NCBI RefSeq assembly: GCF_014635025.1
Contig: NZ_BMCE01000002.1
Coordinates: forward strand, 1 to 64,000
Reading direction: 5' to 3'
Source: Fictibacillus barbaricus
Lineage (GTDB): Bacteria; Bacillota; Bacilli; Bacillales; Fictibacillaceae
DNA length: 64,000 nucleotides
Numbering within the stretch: the first letter of the stretch is position 1; each line of letters starts with the position of its first letter. Of this stretch, positions 15,349-24,310 are shown one piece after another. A model generated the notes under the pieces. It did no database searches, was not told where the DNA came from, and saw nothing but the letters and a program-made list of their open reading frames with translations. The translations under genes and the position numbers were made by a program.

Positions 15349-15892
15349 TCAGCCACCTTGACTGTGAATGACCTCGTTCTTTTCGTTTAATAATCTCACT
15401 TTGTAATAGTCCCCAATTTTGAAATAATAACGTCCACGATTTCCTACTATCATTGGTACTTCTTCATAGGCTCCTTCTCCTCGATACCTAAGAAGCAACT
15501 CGCATGCTCAGCTTTAGGATTGCGGACCTCTCCATAATTCACATTAAAGTTAACCACTTCATTCCCTTTGTCATCTGTTCGGTTAAACCGTTCAGAGACC
15601 ATCATCAAATCATCATTTTCATAATGCATCCATCCTGATCGCTCATGTCTCCATCCTTCATCATTAGAACCTGATAGAAAGGATATTTCGATTGTTTTCA
15701 GGTTTTTTGGCAACTCTTCATTACCTCGTTCTGGAGTGAACTCATACAGCACGACTGTATATCCTTCGACTTCTTCTTTGTGAAGGATGTTGTCGACTTG
15801 CTTAACGTTGTCGTATATACATGGGCACCAAAACGGCACCCAGTCAGTAGCAACATATAAACAAATAAGAAAATAAACATTTCTTTTTTCAT
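15349..15892 (-). pseudogene. Frameshifted lipoprotein gene
   Basis: Three pieces of one gene lie in different frames. First a signal peptide with lipobox (MKKEMFIFLFVYMLLLTGC) from 15892. After a shift near 15800 comes a 100-residue domain (EVEGYTVVLYEFTPERGNEE through SCFLGIEEKEP). After a second shift near 15470 the tail YEEVPMIVGNRGRYYFKIGD ends IHSQGG at 15349. The intact protein would be about 170 aa. A decayed copy of the same tail occurs at 21655-21770. Function unknown. Confidence 0.7.
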
Positions 15893-16064
15893 TTGTTTAT
15901 CCCCTTTATCCCTTCTCGGGGATGTACGACACTACTCTGCTTTAATTTTATTTAGGCAAGATAAAATTATGTCTGGGACTTATTTTTAAGAACTGTACAA
16001 CTTTAAAAAAGCAATCCATTGATGAAGTTTTTTATCATTGTATTTAATGACTTCAGTAACTCCA

Positions 16065-16742
16065 TCATAATTTTGATCTAAGCAAGGTGTTTACATTTCC
16101 ATTACTACCGCCGATCACAATTACATCAGCCATTTTAACAAAAAGCCCATTCTCTACTACACCCGGAATCATATTCAATGTATTATTCACTTCTTTAGTA
16201 TCTTGTATCTTCTCAAAATAGCAATCCACGATATAGTTCTTATTATCCGTAATAAATGGGGCATTATTTTCCATCCGTAATTTTGGTTTACAACCCAATT
16301 TACTGATCTGGTTACAAGTCACTTCCCAGCCAAATTGGACAATCTCTACGGGTAAAGGAAACTGACCTAAACTAGTAACGTATTTCGTTTCATCAATAAC
16401 TATAATAAATCGTTTGGAAATGGATGCTACCATTTTTTCACGTAATAAAGCTCCTCCACCACCCTTTATAAGTTCAAAATTCGTACTCGCTTCATCCGCA
16501 CCATCTATTGTTAAATCTAATTCATTGATTGAAGACAAACTTACTAATGGAATCCCTAGTTCCATTGATAGCTTTTCAGTGTTTTTAGAGGTAGGAACCC
16601 CTTTAATATCTAGGCCTTTTCTTATTAACTCACCAAGCTTTACAAGTGACCAATAAACTGTTGAACCAGTTCCAAGACCTAAATGCATTCCATCTTTGAC
16701 ATATTCGATTGCTTTTTCACCCGCAAGTTTTTTAGCATTCAT
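16065..16742 (-). CDS. rpiA: Ribose-5-phosphate isomerase A
   Basis: A 225-aa enzyme that interconverts ribose 5-phosphate and ribulose 5-phosphate in the cytosolic pentose phosphate pathway. The hallmarks are present: GLGTGSTVYWSL for phosphate binding, DLTIDGADEA with the catalytic Asp pair, KGGGGALLREK with the catalytic Lys, and a VIVIGGSNGNVNTLL C-terminus. Length is standard. The ATG follows GGAGGAAATTT. It stands alone on the minus strand between two decayed genes; a second rpi gene elsewhere in the genome is possible. Confidence 0.95.
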   Translation of the reverse strand: MNAKKLAGEKAIEYVKDGMHLGLGTGSTVYWSLVKLGELIRKGLDIKGVPTSKNTEKLSMELGIPLVSLSSINELDLTIDGADEASTNFELIKGGGGALLREKMVASISKRFIIVIDETKYVTSLGQFPLPVEIVQFGWEVTCNQISKLGCKPKLRMENNAPFITDNKNYIVDCYFEKIQDTKEVNNTLNMIPGVVENGLFVKMADVIVIGGSNGNVNTLLRSKL

Positions 16743-16954
16743 AAATTTCCTCCAATAATAAAAGATACTCTTTTAAATAATCCACTTCATTATGTTTAAG
16801 TATAAACCTACTCAAAGTTTCTAAACTTAAGATAGTTATTCAGTTTTTTAAAAGTGAGTGGAATGCCACAATATTGGTCTGTATAGTGAATTATTAAAAA
16901 GAGCTCACTTTTTATGTCAGCTCAAAGGTCCAAACTTAACATTATTCGATTTAA

Positions 16955-17425
16955 TTATGAAAAAAACATGAAAATTTGACAGTTGTCTCTTTTAGTGCAA
17001 ATTGTTTTTCTAACAAACATTTTAAATGTACCCAAATATCTTCTCTTTCCTGTTACCCTGCCTGACTTTACGATAACTAATAAATCAGTCATAGCATCTT
17101 TTTTAAAGTTTCGATAGGCCATTTCTGCAACTGACTCGCAGCTTATAAGCATTTCTCTTAAAGACCGGGTAATCCAGGGTTTTGAAAGGTCATTGTTTCC
17201 CGCTCTCTGGTGCCAGTTCACGATCAAGTTTTCACCCACTACACAGATACTCTTAGCGTGCTTGAAGATCGGATGATTCTCAATGTATGTCTCATCTTTA
17301 TGAGTAACATAGTGACGAACACCTTTAACGACGAACAACCAGTGTTCACGGCTCGTATCATTGTCTAGAATTGCTTTCGTACAGCCATTTATAAAGTCTG
17401 TTTCTCACTTCGAAAACTTTCTCAT
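16955..17425 (-). pseudogene. Unknown gene interrupted by a TGA at codon 7
   Basis: A good ribosome site (AGAGAGGTGTAGGGA) leads to ATG at 17423-17425, but the frame hits TGA at 17405-17407 after MRKFSK. It then continues open in the same frame to 16955. The readable protein includes DNDTSREHWLFVVKGVRHYV and IVNWHQRAGNNDLSKPWITR. It is not a family I recognise. Either the gene is a recent pseudogene, or it restarts at a later codon, for which I see no ribosome site. Confidence 0.55.
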
Positions 17426-17530
17426 TCCCTACACCTCTCTTGACTTTTTACAATAACTGTTATTTTTCTAGTTTTTTTGACAAAATTCTTCTAATAAAAG
17501 AAAACAATCAAAAATTGTCCAGTAGATAAC

Positions 17531-17544
17531 AGAACGTGTGTTCG
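17531..17544 (+). promoter_or_regulatory. LexA (SOS) box upstream of yolD-like gene
   Basis: AGAACGTGTGTTCG matches the Bacillus LexA consensus CGAACRNRYGTTYG at 13 of 14 positions. It sits just before a TATACT hexamer and 28 nt upstream of the start codon, so LexA would cover the promoter. YolD-like genes are often damage-inducible, which fits. Confidence 0.75.
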
Positions 17545-17571
17545 TATATACTTTTCATAAGGAGCGATATT

Positions 17572-17922
17572 ATGACCATTCGTGATCGAGGAAATATCAA
17601 GTGGACGAGTTTGATGCTACCTGAGCATGTGAAGGAATTAAGGAGGTATATAAATGAGGAATATCATGATATTCCTGAGCATAGTATCGATGAGCAGCAA
17701 CTGGAAGGAATCAACGAGTTGGTACTTGAAGCGATGGAACATAACTTTCCGTTAACGTTTGTTGTTTACCTAAAAAAACTCCTGAATACAATAAGCGGCC
17801 ATATTCATTACATCGAACCGCATAAGATGGAGTTTCGTATTAAGAGTCTAGACAATGATATAAAGTTAGTCCCTTTTTCAAAAGTAAAAGCTATACATAA
17901 ATATGAAGAAGCAGTGGACTAG
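17572..17922 (+). CDS. YolD-like protein
   Basis: A 116-aa cytosolic protein starting MTIRDRGNIKWTSLMLPEHV, the diagnostic opening of the YolD family. It continues with a region ending FSKVKAIHKYEEAV. The ATG follows ATAAGGAGCGATATT. YolD proteins usually accompany Y-family polymerases (UvrX/YqjW); none is next to this one. The LexA box upstream predicts induction by DNA damage. Biochemical role is not established in the family. Confidence 0.88.
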   Translation: MTIRDRGNIKWTSLMLPEHVKELRRYINEEYHDIPEHSIDEQQLEGINELVLEAMEHNFPLTFVVYLKKLLNTISGHIHYIEPHKMEFRIKSLDNDIKLVPFSKVKAIHKYEEAVD

Positions 17923-17940
17923 CTTTAGTCCATTGCTTTT
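17909..17940 (+). terminator. Intrinsic terminator of the yolD-like gene
   Basis: AAGCAGTGGACTA, a 4-nt loop, TAGTCCATTGCTT and a T-rich end. The left arm contains the stop codon. Confidence 0.75.
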
Positions 17941-18117
17941 CATCCCTATTTTACAGATGAACATTACCCTTATATCTTTTATTTCAAGAATTTCTGCAAA
18001 TAAAAGAAACAACAACTCTGGAATACCCCAATTTACTCTTCCAAAAACTATTCCCATGTTTCCATGTATTCGTTATTTCTTATAAAAATAATATAAATTC
18101 CATGATATTAGGAACTT

Positions 18118-18129
18118 TACAGTACTGTA
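18118..18129 (+). promoter_or_regulatory. TACAGTACTGTA palindrome, probable PadR operator
   Basis: A perfect 12-bp palindrome starting 46 nt upstream of padR. It overlaps a TTTACA hexamer, and a related ACACTGT half-site follows. PadR regulators commonly repress themselves through such sites; binding here is inference. Confidence 0.5.
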
Positions 18130-18163
18130 CGACATACACTGTTACTAAAATCGAGGTGATTGC

Positions 18164-18502
18164 ATGAGCGATTTAATTCTTTCTCTTAAGACTGAACTTC
18201 GCAGAGGAACGCTTACGTTAGCGGTACTCAGCCAGCTTCAATCTCCCCAATACGGGTACTCCCTTGTTCAACGATTAGAAGAAAACAATGTATCTATAGA
18301 CCAAAGCACATTATATCCATTACTGCGAAGACTCGAGAAACAAGAACTGTTAACAAGTGAATGGGATACAACCGAAAACAGACCTAGAAAATATTACATG
18401 CTAAGTGATTTTGGAAGGGAAGTATTTCAGCAGCTGAAGGAAGAATGGCTCCAGACGGCAATGCAATTAAATTCGATGTTGCAAGGAGGAATTTCAGAAT
18501 GA
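18164..18502 (+). CDS. PadR family transcriptional regulator
   Basis: A 112-aa winged-helix repressor. The conserved PadR pattern is complete: LRRGTLTLAVLSQLQSPQYG, then STLYPLLRRLEKQELLTSEW and the wing RPRKYYMLSDFG. ATCGAGGTGATTGC precedes the ATG. It overlaps the next gene, a HAAS-domain membrane protein, by 4 nt. PadR/HAAS pairs are common in Bacilli and usually form self-regulating membrane-stress or drug-response units. Confidence 0.92.
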   Translation: MSDLILSLKTELRRGTLTLAVLSQLQSPQYGYSLVQRLEENNVSIDQSTLYPLLRRLEKQELLTSEWDTTENRPRKYYMLSDFGREVFQQLKEEWLQTAMQLNSMLQGGISE

Positions 18503-19518
18503 ATTTGATTGAATCATATATTAGTGAAGTGACACGTCGGCTACCTAAAAAAATGAGGGAGGACATAGAGCTGGAACTAAGATCGACGATCGAGGATATG
18601 CTGCCAGATGATTTTACCGATGAAGATGTGAAGAACGTCCTTATGAAGCTAGGTGATCCAGCGAATATGGCAAACGAGTATCATGCCAAACTACGGTATA
18701 TCATTGGCCCGCTATTCTATGAAACTTATATCAATGTATTAATAGTAGCGGCCACATTTTCAGTCGTCATCAACTGTATCGTCCTTTTCGTGAATGGCAT
18801 CTTCACTTTTGATGGAGAAACATCCCTGTTCACTTATATTGGAGGGCTTCTTCTAAAGATTCTCCTTTCTAGTTTAAATAATCTTGCCTATGTTTTCTTC
18901 TGGGTTACGATCGTTTTCACTTTTCTAGAACATGCTGGTGTTTCAACTGAAAAGGTGTATACAAAAAGAAAACCATGGACGCCGGATGAACTTGTGGAAT
19001 TACAAAAAGTTAAGCAACATAGACAGATCCCAAAATGCGAAGTCTTTTTCAGTTTGTTTTGGACTGTGCTATGGGCAACGATCTTACTGAATGCATCAGA
19101 TCTATTAGGATGGTATGAACAAACGGGTAAAGGGTTAGAGGGGTTGCGGCTTGAGACTCAGCTTTTTAATGGCGATGTATTGCTAATGTATGCACCCTAC
19201 TTAATTCTCCTGATTCTCATTGAAGTCGGGCTAGCCATCTACAAGTTTTTTATTGCCAGATGGACCAAACAGCTCGCTTATCTAAATATGCTGTACCATT
19301 TCTTTTCTGTTGTACTGCTGCTCGTGATGTTAAACGACTCAGCATTATTTAACGAGAAATTTATTAAAATCATGACCACAAGCTTTAAAACAAATCTAAG
19401 CTGGCTCACTGTTACCATTGCGGGTTTCATGATTCTTGCATCAATTTTAGATATCGTCTCTGGTTTTAATAAAGCTAGAAAAGCCCCGTTTGAGATCAAT
19501 CAAATAATTAAACATTAA
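18499..19518 (+). CDS. HAAS-domain membrane protein
   Basis: A 339-aa protein. The N-terminal HAAS domain (about residues 1-70: MNLIESYISEVTRRLPKKMR, then DVKNVLMKLGDPANMANEY) is followed by six to seven membrane spans. The ATG at 18499 is chosen because AAGGAGGAATTTCAG precedes it; a longer frame lies inside padR. HAAS domains are thought to pass a signal to the partner PadR regulator. No transporter or sensor kinase follows. Confidence 0.82.
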   Translation: MNLIESYISEVTRRLPKKMREDIELELRSTIEDMLPDDFTDEDVKNVLMKLGDPANMANEYHAKLRYIIGPLFYETYINVLIVAATFSVVINCIVLFVNGIFTFDGETSLFTYIGGLLLKILLSSLNNLAYVFFWVTIVFTFLEHAGVSTEKVYTKRKPWTPDELVELQKVKQHRQIPKCEVFFSLFWTVLWATILLNASDLLGWYEQTGKGLEGLRLETQLFNGDVLLMYAPYLILLILIEVGLAIYKFFIARWTKQLAYLNMLYHFFSVVLLLVMLNDSALFNEKFIKIMTTSFKTNLSWLTVTIAGFMILASILDIVSGFNKARKAPFEINQIIKH

Positions 19519-19544
19519 AATGATTAAAAGGGCTCTTTTATTAC

Positions 19545-19691
19545 TTTTCCTTATATAGAATTTCGACGATCACTTATTCCACATTTTTGTTATGGTTCGC
19601 AATCTGGAGTCTGGATAAGTACCTTGAAGTTCATGATGCCATTCACGATCCTAAGCAAATCAAAAAGCAAATTAAAGAGATTTTTAGTTAG
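19545..19691 (+). pseudogene. Fragment of an unknown protein (C-terminal end)
   Basis: An open stretch without a start: STFLLWFAIWSLDKYLEVHD, then a Lys-rich helix ending at TAG 19689-19691. The composition is protein-like, but the fragment is too short to identify. It is probably the leftover 3' end of a membrane or enzyme gene. Confidence 0.25.
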
Positions 19692-20232
19692 GGGGGTATC
19701 ATACAAAAAAGCCCGGGTGTCCGTTCCCAGGTGTAAAATTAGACTTCTATGAATCATAACCAGTTCATAGGGTGAGACATCAAAATTATTCTTTTTATGT
19801 TAGTTAACACCTGGCCTAATAATAATTTAATCAACTCTCCTTTACCTTTTTAAATAAAAAACCGCATCATTGGCAGACCAGCTGCATAAGCATCATGCCC
19901 TTTAATGAAAGAACAAAGCGATTTATTCGACTACAGCGCAAACGGAAACGGTCCTTCAGCCCTTATTAAAACCTTTTCAGCAGCTTTTTGATGAAACCCC
20001 GGTTAAATCAAAAGTCCAGAAATTCACCAATATGATATGCTGCTTTTTAAGGACCTTATCATAAAAAGCTAAAGAGGCTAATTTTCGAAGACATTTTCTC
20101 GCCAGCCTCTTTTTTGTACGTTTTCCTGGTTTCTATAAGACAATACATATTTATATCAGGTATGAATAATTAAATCCTCAGATTCCAAAACTAGTTTAAA
20201 GTCTGAATGGCGAATTCTATTGGTGACATAAA
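19692..20232. other. Intergenic region with decayed coding traces
   Basis: A GC-rich hairpin lies near 19705-19730 (CCCGGG with CCCAGG). From about 19920 to 20055 one plus-strand frame reads ETVLQPLLKPFQQLFDETPV before a stop, which looks like a degraded gene end, but I cannot name it. A terminator follows at 20071. The rest is the leader of the 20233 gene. Confidence 0.3.
20071..20115 (+). terminator. Intrinsic terminator
   Basis: AAAGAGGCT and AGCCTCTTTTTT enclose a 24-nt loop. It lies downstream of the decayed coding trace and ahead of the 20233 gene's leader. Confidence 0.6.
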
Positions 20233-20694
20233 ATGGTTATCTCTTTAAGCTTGTTTATAACCTGGTTCCTGATTGGGATATTGGTTCCCATTTACAAAAA
20301 ATCTCATAAACAACAACTAGCTTTTGTATTTTTATTTGTCGAAATAATAAACAGTAACGTTCCTTATCTGCTTGGTGATGCATTCCACTTTTACAAGATA
20401 ACCAATGACATGCGGTTATATATTTCATTTTCTCTATATCAAACGATAACAATTCCAGCATTATATACAATTACAATCTACTTATATCACCAAGTAACTT
20501 CTATTCAGAAAAAAGCCGCTATTCTGTTGATTTTTATAGTTGTAACCGCCCTTTTAGAATATCAGATCTTCAGTTTAAAAATCATTGAATCAAGTGGATT
20601 TTGGAAGTTAGTTGTCTTAATCGTGTATCGGTTGCTTTTACTTTTCCTATCTATCTTCGCTTTAAGAGGATTTAAAAGGATGTGCAAAAAGTAA
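20233..20694 (+). CDS. Small integral membrane protein
   Basis: A 153-aa protein with four to five hydrophobic spans and a basic C-terminus (LRGFKRMCKK). GGTGACATAAA precedes the ATG. Its stop TAA shares its final A with the ATG of the next gene, so the two are translated as a pair. The spacing of spans resembles the two-gene membrane protein pairs of the CBO0543 type in Bacilli, but I am not sure. Function unknown. Confidence 0.6.
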   Translation: MVISLSLFITWFLIGILVPIYKKSHKQQLAFVFLFVEIINSNVPYLLGDAFHFYKITNDMRLYISFSLYQTITIPALYTITIYLYHQVTSIQKKAAILLIFIVVTALLEYQIFSLKIIESSGFWKLVVLIVYRLLLLFLSIFALRGFKRMCKK

Positions 20695-21206
20695 TGAGAA
20701 ATAATATGCCTTTCACTGAAAAAGCTTTTGATTTCAATGATTATTTTATCATCGCATCCATTTTGATTTTATACGCCATCATGTATTTGCTGCCAAAGCG
20801 GTTACCCGTTTCAACTACAGTTTTGTTAATGTTATTTGCTACAGCGGTCCCTATGGTACTAGATAATGCGATTGGAAGTCATTCTATTGACCTTTACGAT
20901 ATCATGGACGGTCCAGCATATTCGGTCATGGATTATACAGCCTATCTTTTATATGCACCCTTTGGTTATTTCTTCATTTACTTATATGTATTGTTCAGTG
21001 TGAAAGGTTTCGGAAATGCTTTTTATATTATGACCTTTTCATTGTTTGGTATTGCATTTGAATGGGTTTGTTCCCAGGTGGGTGTCTTTCATTATAAGGA
21101 TGCTTATAATACCTATTATTCTTTTCCGATCTATCTGATGACACAAACCGGGTTCTTGCTGTTCTATAAATCCATTTCATCATATAGGGAAAAGAACGAA
21201 GTGTAA
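20694..21206 (+). CDS. Small integral membrane protein, possibly CBO0543 family
   Basis: A 170-aa protein with five predicted spans. The conserved-looking end EWVCSQVGVFHYKDAYNTYY followed by SFPIYLMTQTGF resembles CBO0543 proteins, which end with a short YSFPIY-type segment before the last helix. The ATG at 20694 is preferred over an upstream GTG that sits too close to AAAAGGAT. Translationally coupled to the preceding gene. Confidence 0.6.
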   Translation: MRNNMPFTEKAFDFNDYFIIASILILYAIMYLLPKRLPVSTTVLLMLFATAVPMVLDNAIGSHSIDLYDIMDGPAYSVMDYTAYLLYAPFGYFFIYLYVLFSVKGFGNAFYIMTFSLFGIAFEWVCSQVGVFHYKDAYNTYYSFPIYLMTQTGFLLFYKSISSYREKNEV

Positions 21207-21297
21207 AAAAGCTGTTATATCTTGGAAGCCTGATAATTATGGATAAAAGGTATTTGAATACAAATAATAAAAGCATTAATCAATTTGGAGGTTAAGT

Positions 21298-21432
21298 ATG
21301 CGTACTGAAACTGGCTTCGCCGCATTAATTTTCTTTGCTATCTTAGGTCTCATTACTACTTTTATATTTAGCACGGTTCTTATCTCAAAAGTTAATAATT
21401 TAACAGAGTCCATAAAAAAACCAACCTATTAA
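21298..21432 (+). CDS. 44-aa single-span membrane peptide
   Basis: MRTETGFAALIFFAILGLIT is followed by more hydrophobic residues and a polar tail ending ESIKKPTY. There is one membrane helix, probably with the N-terminus outside. TTTGGAGGTTAAGT gives an excellent ribosome site. It is 91 nt after the membrane pair and could share its transcript. Not recognised. Confidence 0.5.
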   Translation: MRTETGFAALIFFAILGLITTFIFSTVLISKVNNLTESIKKPTY

Positions 21433-21593
21433 GTGGTAATGACAAGTTGATGAATTTACAACAATAAGTTTCTAATTTAAATGCTCGACATATTTTTTAA
21501 AAATTTTAATAAAATCTATTCTAGTAAAATGACTATTTGTAACAACAACCCATGCTTCTATAGCTTTAACTCTCTATCTAGCAAAGTAAAATT

Positions 21594-21632
21594 AAAAAAG
21601 GAAACCGAGCGATATGCTCCGTTTCCTTTTCC
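21594..21632. terminator. Strong bidirectional terminator
   Basis: AAAAAAGGAAACCGAGC, loop gatat, GCTCCGTTTCCTTTT. The stem is long and almost perfect, with A- and T-runs on the two sides. Confidence 0.8.
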
Positions 21633-21654
21633 TGTTGTCTAAATTTTCTGGTCC

Positions 21655-21770
21655 TCAACCACCTAGATTGTGAATGACCTCTTCCTTTTTGTTTAATGTA
21701 ATAATCTCCAATTTTGAAATTATCTCGTCCACGATTTCCTTTAATCATTGGTACTTCTTCATTGTTCTGC
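21655..21770 (-). pseudogene. Decayed copy of the lipoprotein tail at 15349-15470
   Basis: The minus strand reads NEEVPMIKGNRGRDNFKIGD, then after an apparent 11-nt deletion LNKKEEVIHNLGG and a stop. This matches the EVPMIVGNRGR..KIGD..EVIHSQGG tail of the frameshifted lipoprotein. The rest of this copy is absent. Confidence 0.6.
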
Positions 21771-21925
21771 TTAAGGAGAAACTGGCCATAAAGATCTACG
21801 AATTAGAGAGAAGCCTTTTATCGTTTTTAGAGAATAAAGGTGGTATACAGACTTTTAATAAAAGGCTTATGGATTATAACGACCAACATACAGATTTAAG
21901 AAAAGTGCTAATAAAATATGTGTAA
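21770..21925 (+). pseudogene. Fragment of an unknown helical protein
   Basis: A plus-strand frame without its own start reads IKIYELERSLLSFLENKGGI and ends RKVLIKYV at TAA. It looks like real coding sequence of a charged helical protein. Upstream, the frame runs antisense through the lipoprotein-tail remnant, so the gene's beginning is lost. Not identified. Confidence 0.25.
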
Positions 21926-21958
21926 AGATAAAAAAGGACGCTTCCTAAAGCAGTTCCT

Positions 21959-23440
21959 TTATTTTTCCTGTTTTAACATGGACATGATCCATTCTTTTAA
22001 ATCTATAAAGCGGAAATGTTTCGGAGCAGATTCTATTCCTGTTACAATCATAGGGACTAAAGAGTCATCCTTATGCAGGGCTCCGTGGCTTGCACCTCCT
22101 ACATGTGTCGGAGAACCTTCTCCGATCAGTTCATATCCTGGCTTGACCGTAATAATGATGTATTCTCCTTCATGAGAATAGAACGAGGTGTACAGCCTCC
22201 CTAGTCCATCTGGAAAGTTGCCGAAACGGATTTGTTTATCGGTAATGTTCAGGTCGAGGATGTCGTGCGATCCCTCTATGTTCCAGGTTTGCCCGTACTC
22301 ATCCCGATATTCTCCCTCAGGCTGGAAGATCAGTTCACCTTCTTTCTCACCTGAAATCACATGTACCTTTTCTCCTTCCCTCCATGCGATCAGGTCGATC
22401 CTGCTTTCTTTTTGAATCGTTTTGGCAACCTGACCGAGTGATAACTGGTTTATATCAAGTGAATAAATAAACGCCATCCGTTCGTTGACAGCTAAAACAA
22501 TTTCATCATCCGCTGTGACTCCCTGCCGTAGCTTCACGATTCGATAATCATCCAATACGTTTCTCAGATCGACAAGTGCTTCATTCCGGTCCTGTTCAAT
22601 ATACGCCTGACCGTTGTCACCTAAAATAATCCATATGTTGTCACGAATAGCATCTTCCCTTGATGGGAAGCTGTTTAAGATTTCAGCAAGATGGTCATCT
22701 GCTTTCTTTATTGCGTTAACATCATCCGGCCCGTTCTTATGTACACTTTTATCCCCATCAGGAAAATAAACAAGCGAAAAGTCAGGGAGGTTATTTTCCT
22801 GAATCAGGTAAATAAGTTCCCTCGCGCTAAACGCATCATGAAATCCATACTTTCTCCAAAAATAGTGTAAACGGTTAGATGGATCCATTTTTGACAATGC
22901 TCCATATGAAAAAATGTAAGGAGAATTTACATGTATGGTCTTAGGACTCCCTGTCAGCCATGCGATTATACGAGGCACTTTTAAAGAACGGGTTGCGCTC
23001 CCTCTATACATTAATGTGTTAATAGACGCCGAACGCTTATCCAAAAGAGATACTTCTTCATGAATGGTTTTCACCCCATCCGCCAAATGAACATTATTCA
23101 GATTATATAAAATATCATGCATAGACTGATACAATCCAAGCTTAAAGAGTTCCCGGATATGGCTGCCGTAGTTGATGATCCTCTTTTCAGCCTGATGATA
23201 CCAAACCAATGCAGGCACTTTATGCTGATCACTGTACACACCCGTTAACAGTGTACTGTCCACATTAACTGACATCGTAGGAAACGGGCTGATCACTTCT
23301 GGATAGAAACGGCCATGATCCATAAGAAATTTAAACGTCATGGCCTGCCCATTTGAGATCGCCTTCTGCAAAGGCGCAGTCATTAAAGAATCCAGTAATA
23401 GAACGATTACACGTTTATTTGTCTCATTTCTCGTTGCCAA
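21959..23440 (-). CDS. Type I phosphodiesterase / nucleotide pyrophosphatase family protein
   Basis: A 493-aa member of the alkaline-phosphatase superfamily. VIVLLLDSL near the start gives the first metal Asp, and SPFPTMSVNVDSTLLTG places the nucleophile Thr. WIILGDNGQAYIEQD and THVGGASHGALHKDDSLVPM supply the remaining metal ligands. It would hydrolyse phosphodiester or phosphate-anhydride bonds with two metal ions. No signal peptide, so it is presumably cytosolic. I start it at a TTG (23438-23440) placed after AAAGGAG; an ATG 24 nt upstream lacks a site. It stands alone. Substrate unknown. Confidence 0.82.
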   Translation of the reverse strand: MATRNETNKRVIVLLLDSLMTAPLQKAISNGQAMTFKFLMDHGRFYPEVISPFPTMSVNVDSTLLTGVYSDQHKVPALVWYHQAEKRIINYGSHIRELFKLGLYQSMHDILYNLNNVHLADGVKTIHEEVSLLDKRSASINTLMYRGSATRSLKVPRIIAWLTGSPKTIHVNSPYIFSYGALSKMDPSNRLHYFWRKYGFHDAFSARELIYLIQENNLPDFSLVYFPDGDKSVHKNGPDDVNAIKKADDHLAEILNSFPSREDAIRDNIWIILGDNGQAYIEQDRNEALVDLRNVLDDYRIVKLRQGVTADDEIVLAVNERMAFIYSLDINQLSLGQVAKTIQKESRIDLIAWREGEKVHVISGEKEGELIFQPEGEYRDEYGQTWNIEGSHDILDLNITDKQIRFGNFPDGLGRLYTSFYSHEGEYIIITVKPGYELIGEGSPTHVGGASHGALHKDDSLVPMIVTGIESAPKHFRFIDLKEWIMSMLKQEK

Positions 23441-23742
23441 GGAGCATTCTCCTTTCCTTTTCATTAAATAGAATTCTATGTATTTCGCCTAAGTAAGGTA
23501 TCAACCAGTTATGTTTGAATGGTATTTAATTGTTAGTTTTACAAAATTATAGAAATATATCCTCTCGCCGATAATAAGTGCCTCTTTCCCTCTTTCAATT
23601 CCCTTCACAAACTGGTTTGCGATAAAGCTTGACTATTGATTGCTTATTTAAATTTATTCAATCAATAATGGCCATTAGGTAAAAAGGACAGACTAATAAT
23701 AAACCTCTTTATCCAATATTTTTTATTTAAGGTGGGGTAACA
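23441..23742. other. Divergent intergenic region
   Basis: Upstream region shared by the minus-strand phosphodiesterase and the plus-strand 23743 gene. TTGACT near 23630 is a possible -35 for the plus-strand gene. No other gene or repeat is visible. Confidence 0.4.
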
Positions 23743-23994
23743 ATGAAGTGGGTCATCAAATCAAAGCATTTAAATGAAGAAAAAAAGATAATTGGATTAG
23801 AATTGCAGGATGCAGATGGCTCATTCGATGCCAATGTCAGATGGGACGGAGCTATGGAAATTCACATTCATTCCATTACTGAAGAATATAACCAGATCGC
23901 AGATACCATACATACGTCCGATATTGATGGACTAATAGCCAAATTACAAGGATTAAAAAAGGTATGTGTAGATTATCTTGACGATTGGAAATAA
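23743..23994 (+). CDS. Conserved-looking small protein of unknown function
   Basis: An 83-aa acidic protein: MKWVIKSKHLNEEKKIIGLE in a beta-rich start and GLKKVCVDYLDDWK at the end. TTTAAGGTGGGGTAACA precedes the ATG. No signal peptide or spans. An inverted repeat (AGCAGG with CCTGCT, about 23995-24038) follows and may end the transcript. Not recognised. Confidence 0.6.
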   Translation: MKWVIKSKHLNEEKKIIGLELQDADGSFDANVRWDGAMEIHIHSITEEYNQIADTIHTSDIDGLIAKLQGLKKVCVDYLDDWK

Positions 23995-24090
23995 GAGCAG
24001 GCTCAACATTGAGAAATGTGCTAACCCCTCCTGCTGTTTACTTGGATAAACTCATACTAAAATAAATACTTGTTATAGAAGGAGATTAAA

Positions 24091-24285
24091 ATGAAACATA
24101 AAAAAAATGACCGGATTAATACAGTTTCCCATGATAATCCGAATACTCGACAAAATAAAGAAGAAATTTTATACGTCACATTCCAAGATATGGAATTAGA
24201 TACGAATGTCAATGAAGACCCGATTCGGGAAGGATTATTGGATGAATCAATGGATTCGTTTTTAGAATCAAAAGGAAAACAGTAA
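24091..24285 (+). CDS. 64-aa acidic small protein
   Basis: Opens MKHKKNDRINTVSHDNPNTR and then turns acidic (DPIREGLLDESMDSFLESKG). AGAAGGAGATTAAA is a strong ribosome site. Likely soluble and partly disordered. It is followed 25 nt later by another small frame with a GGAGG site, so the two may be co-expressed. Small-protein composition of this type is common among sporulation-expressed genes, but there is no direct sign of that here. Confidence 0.55.
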   Translation: MKHKKNDRINTVSHDNPNTRQNKEEILYVTFQDMELDTNVNEDPIREGLLDESMDSFLESKGKQ

Positions 24286-24310
24286 TTTTAATTTTGGAAT
24301 TTGGAGGTGA

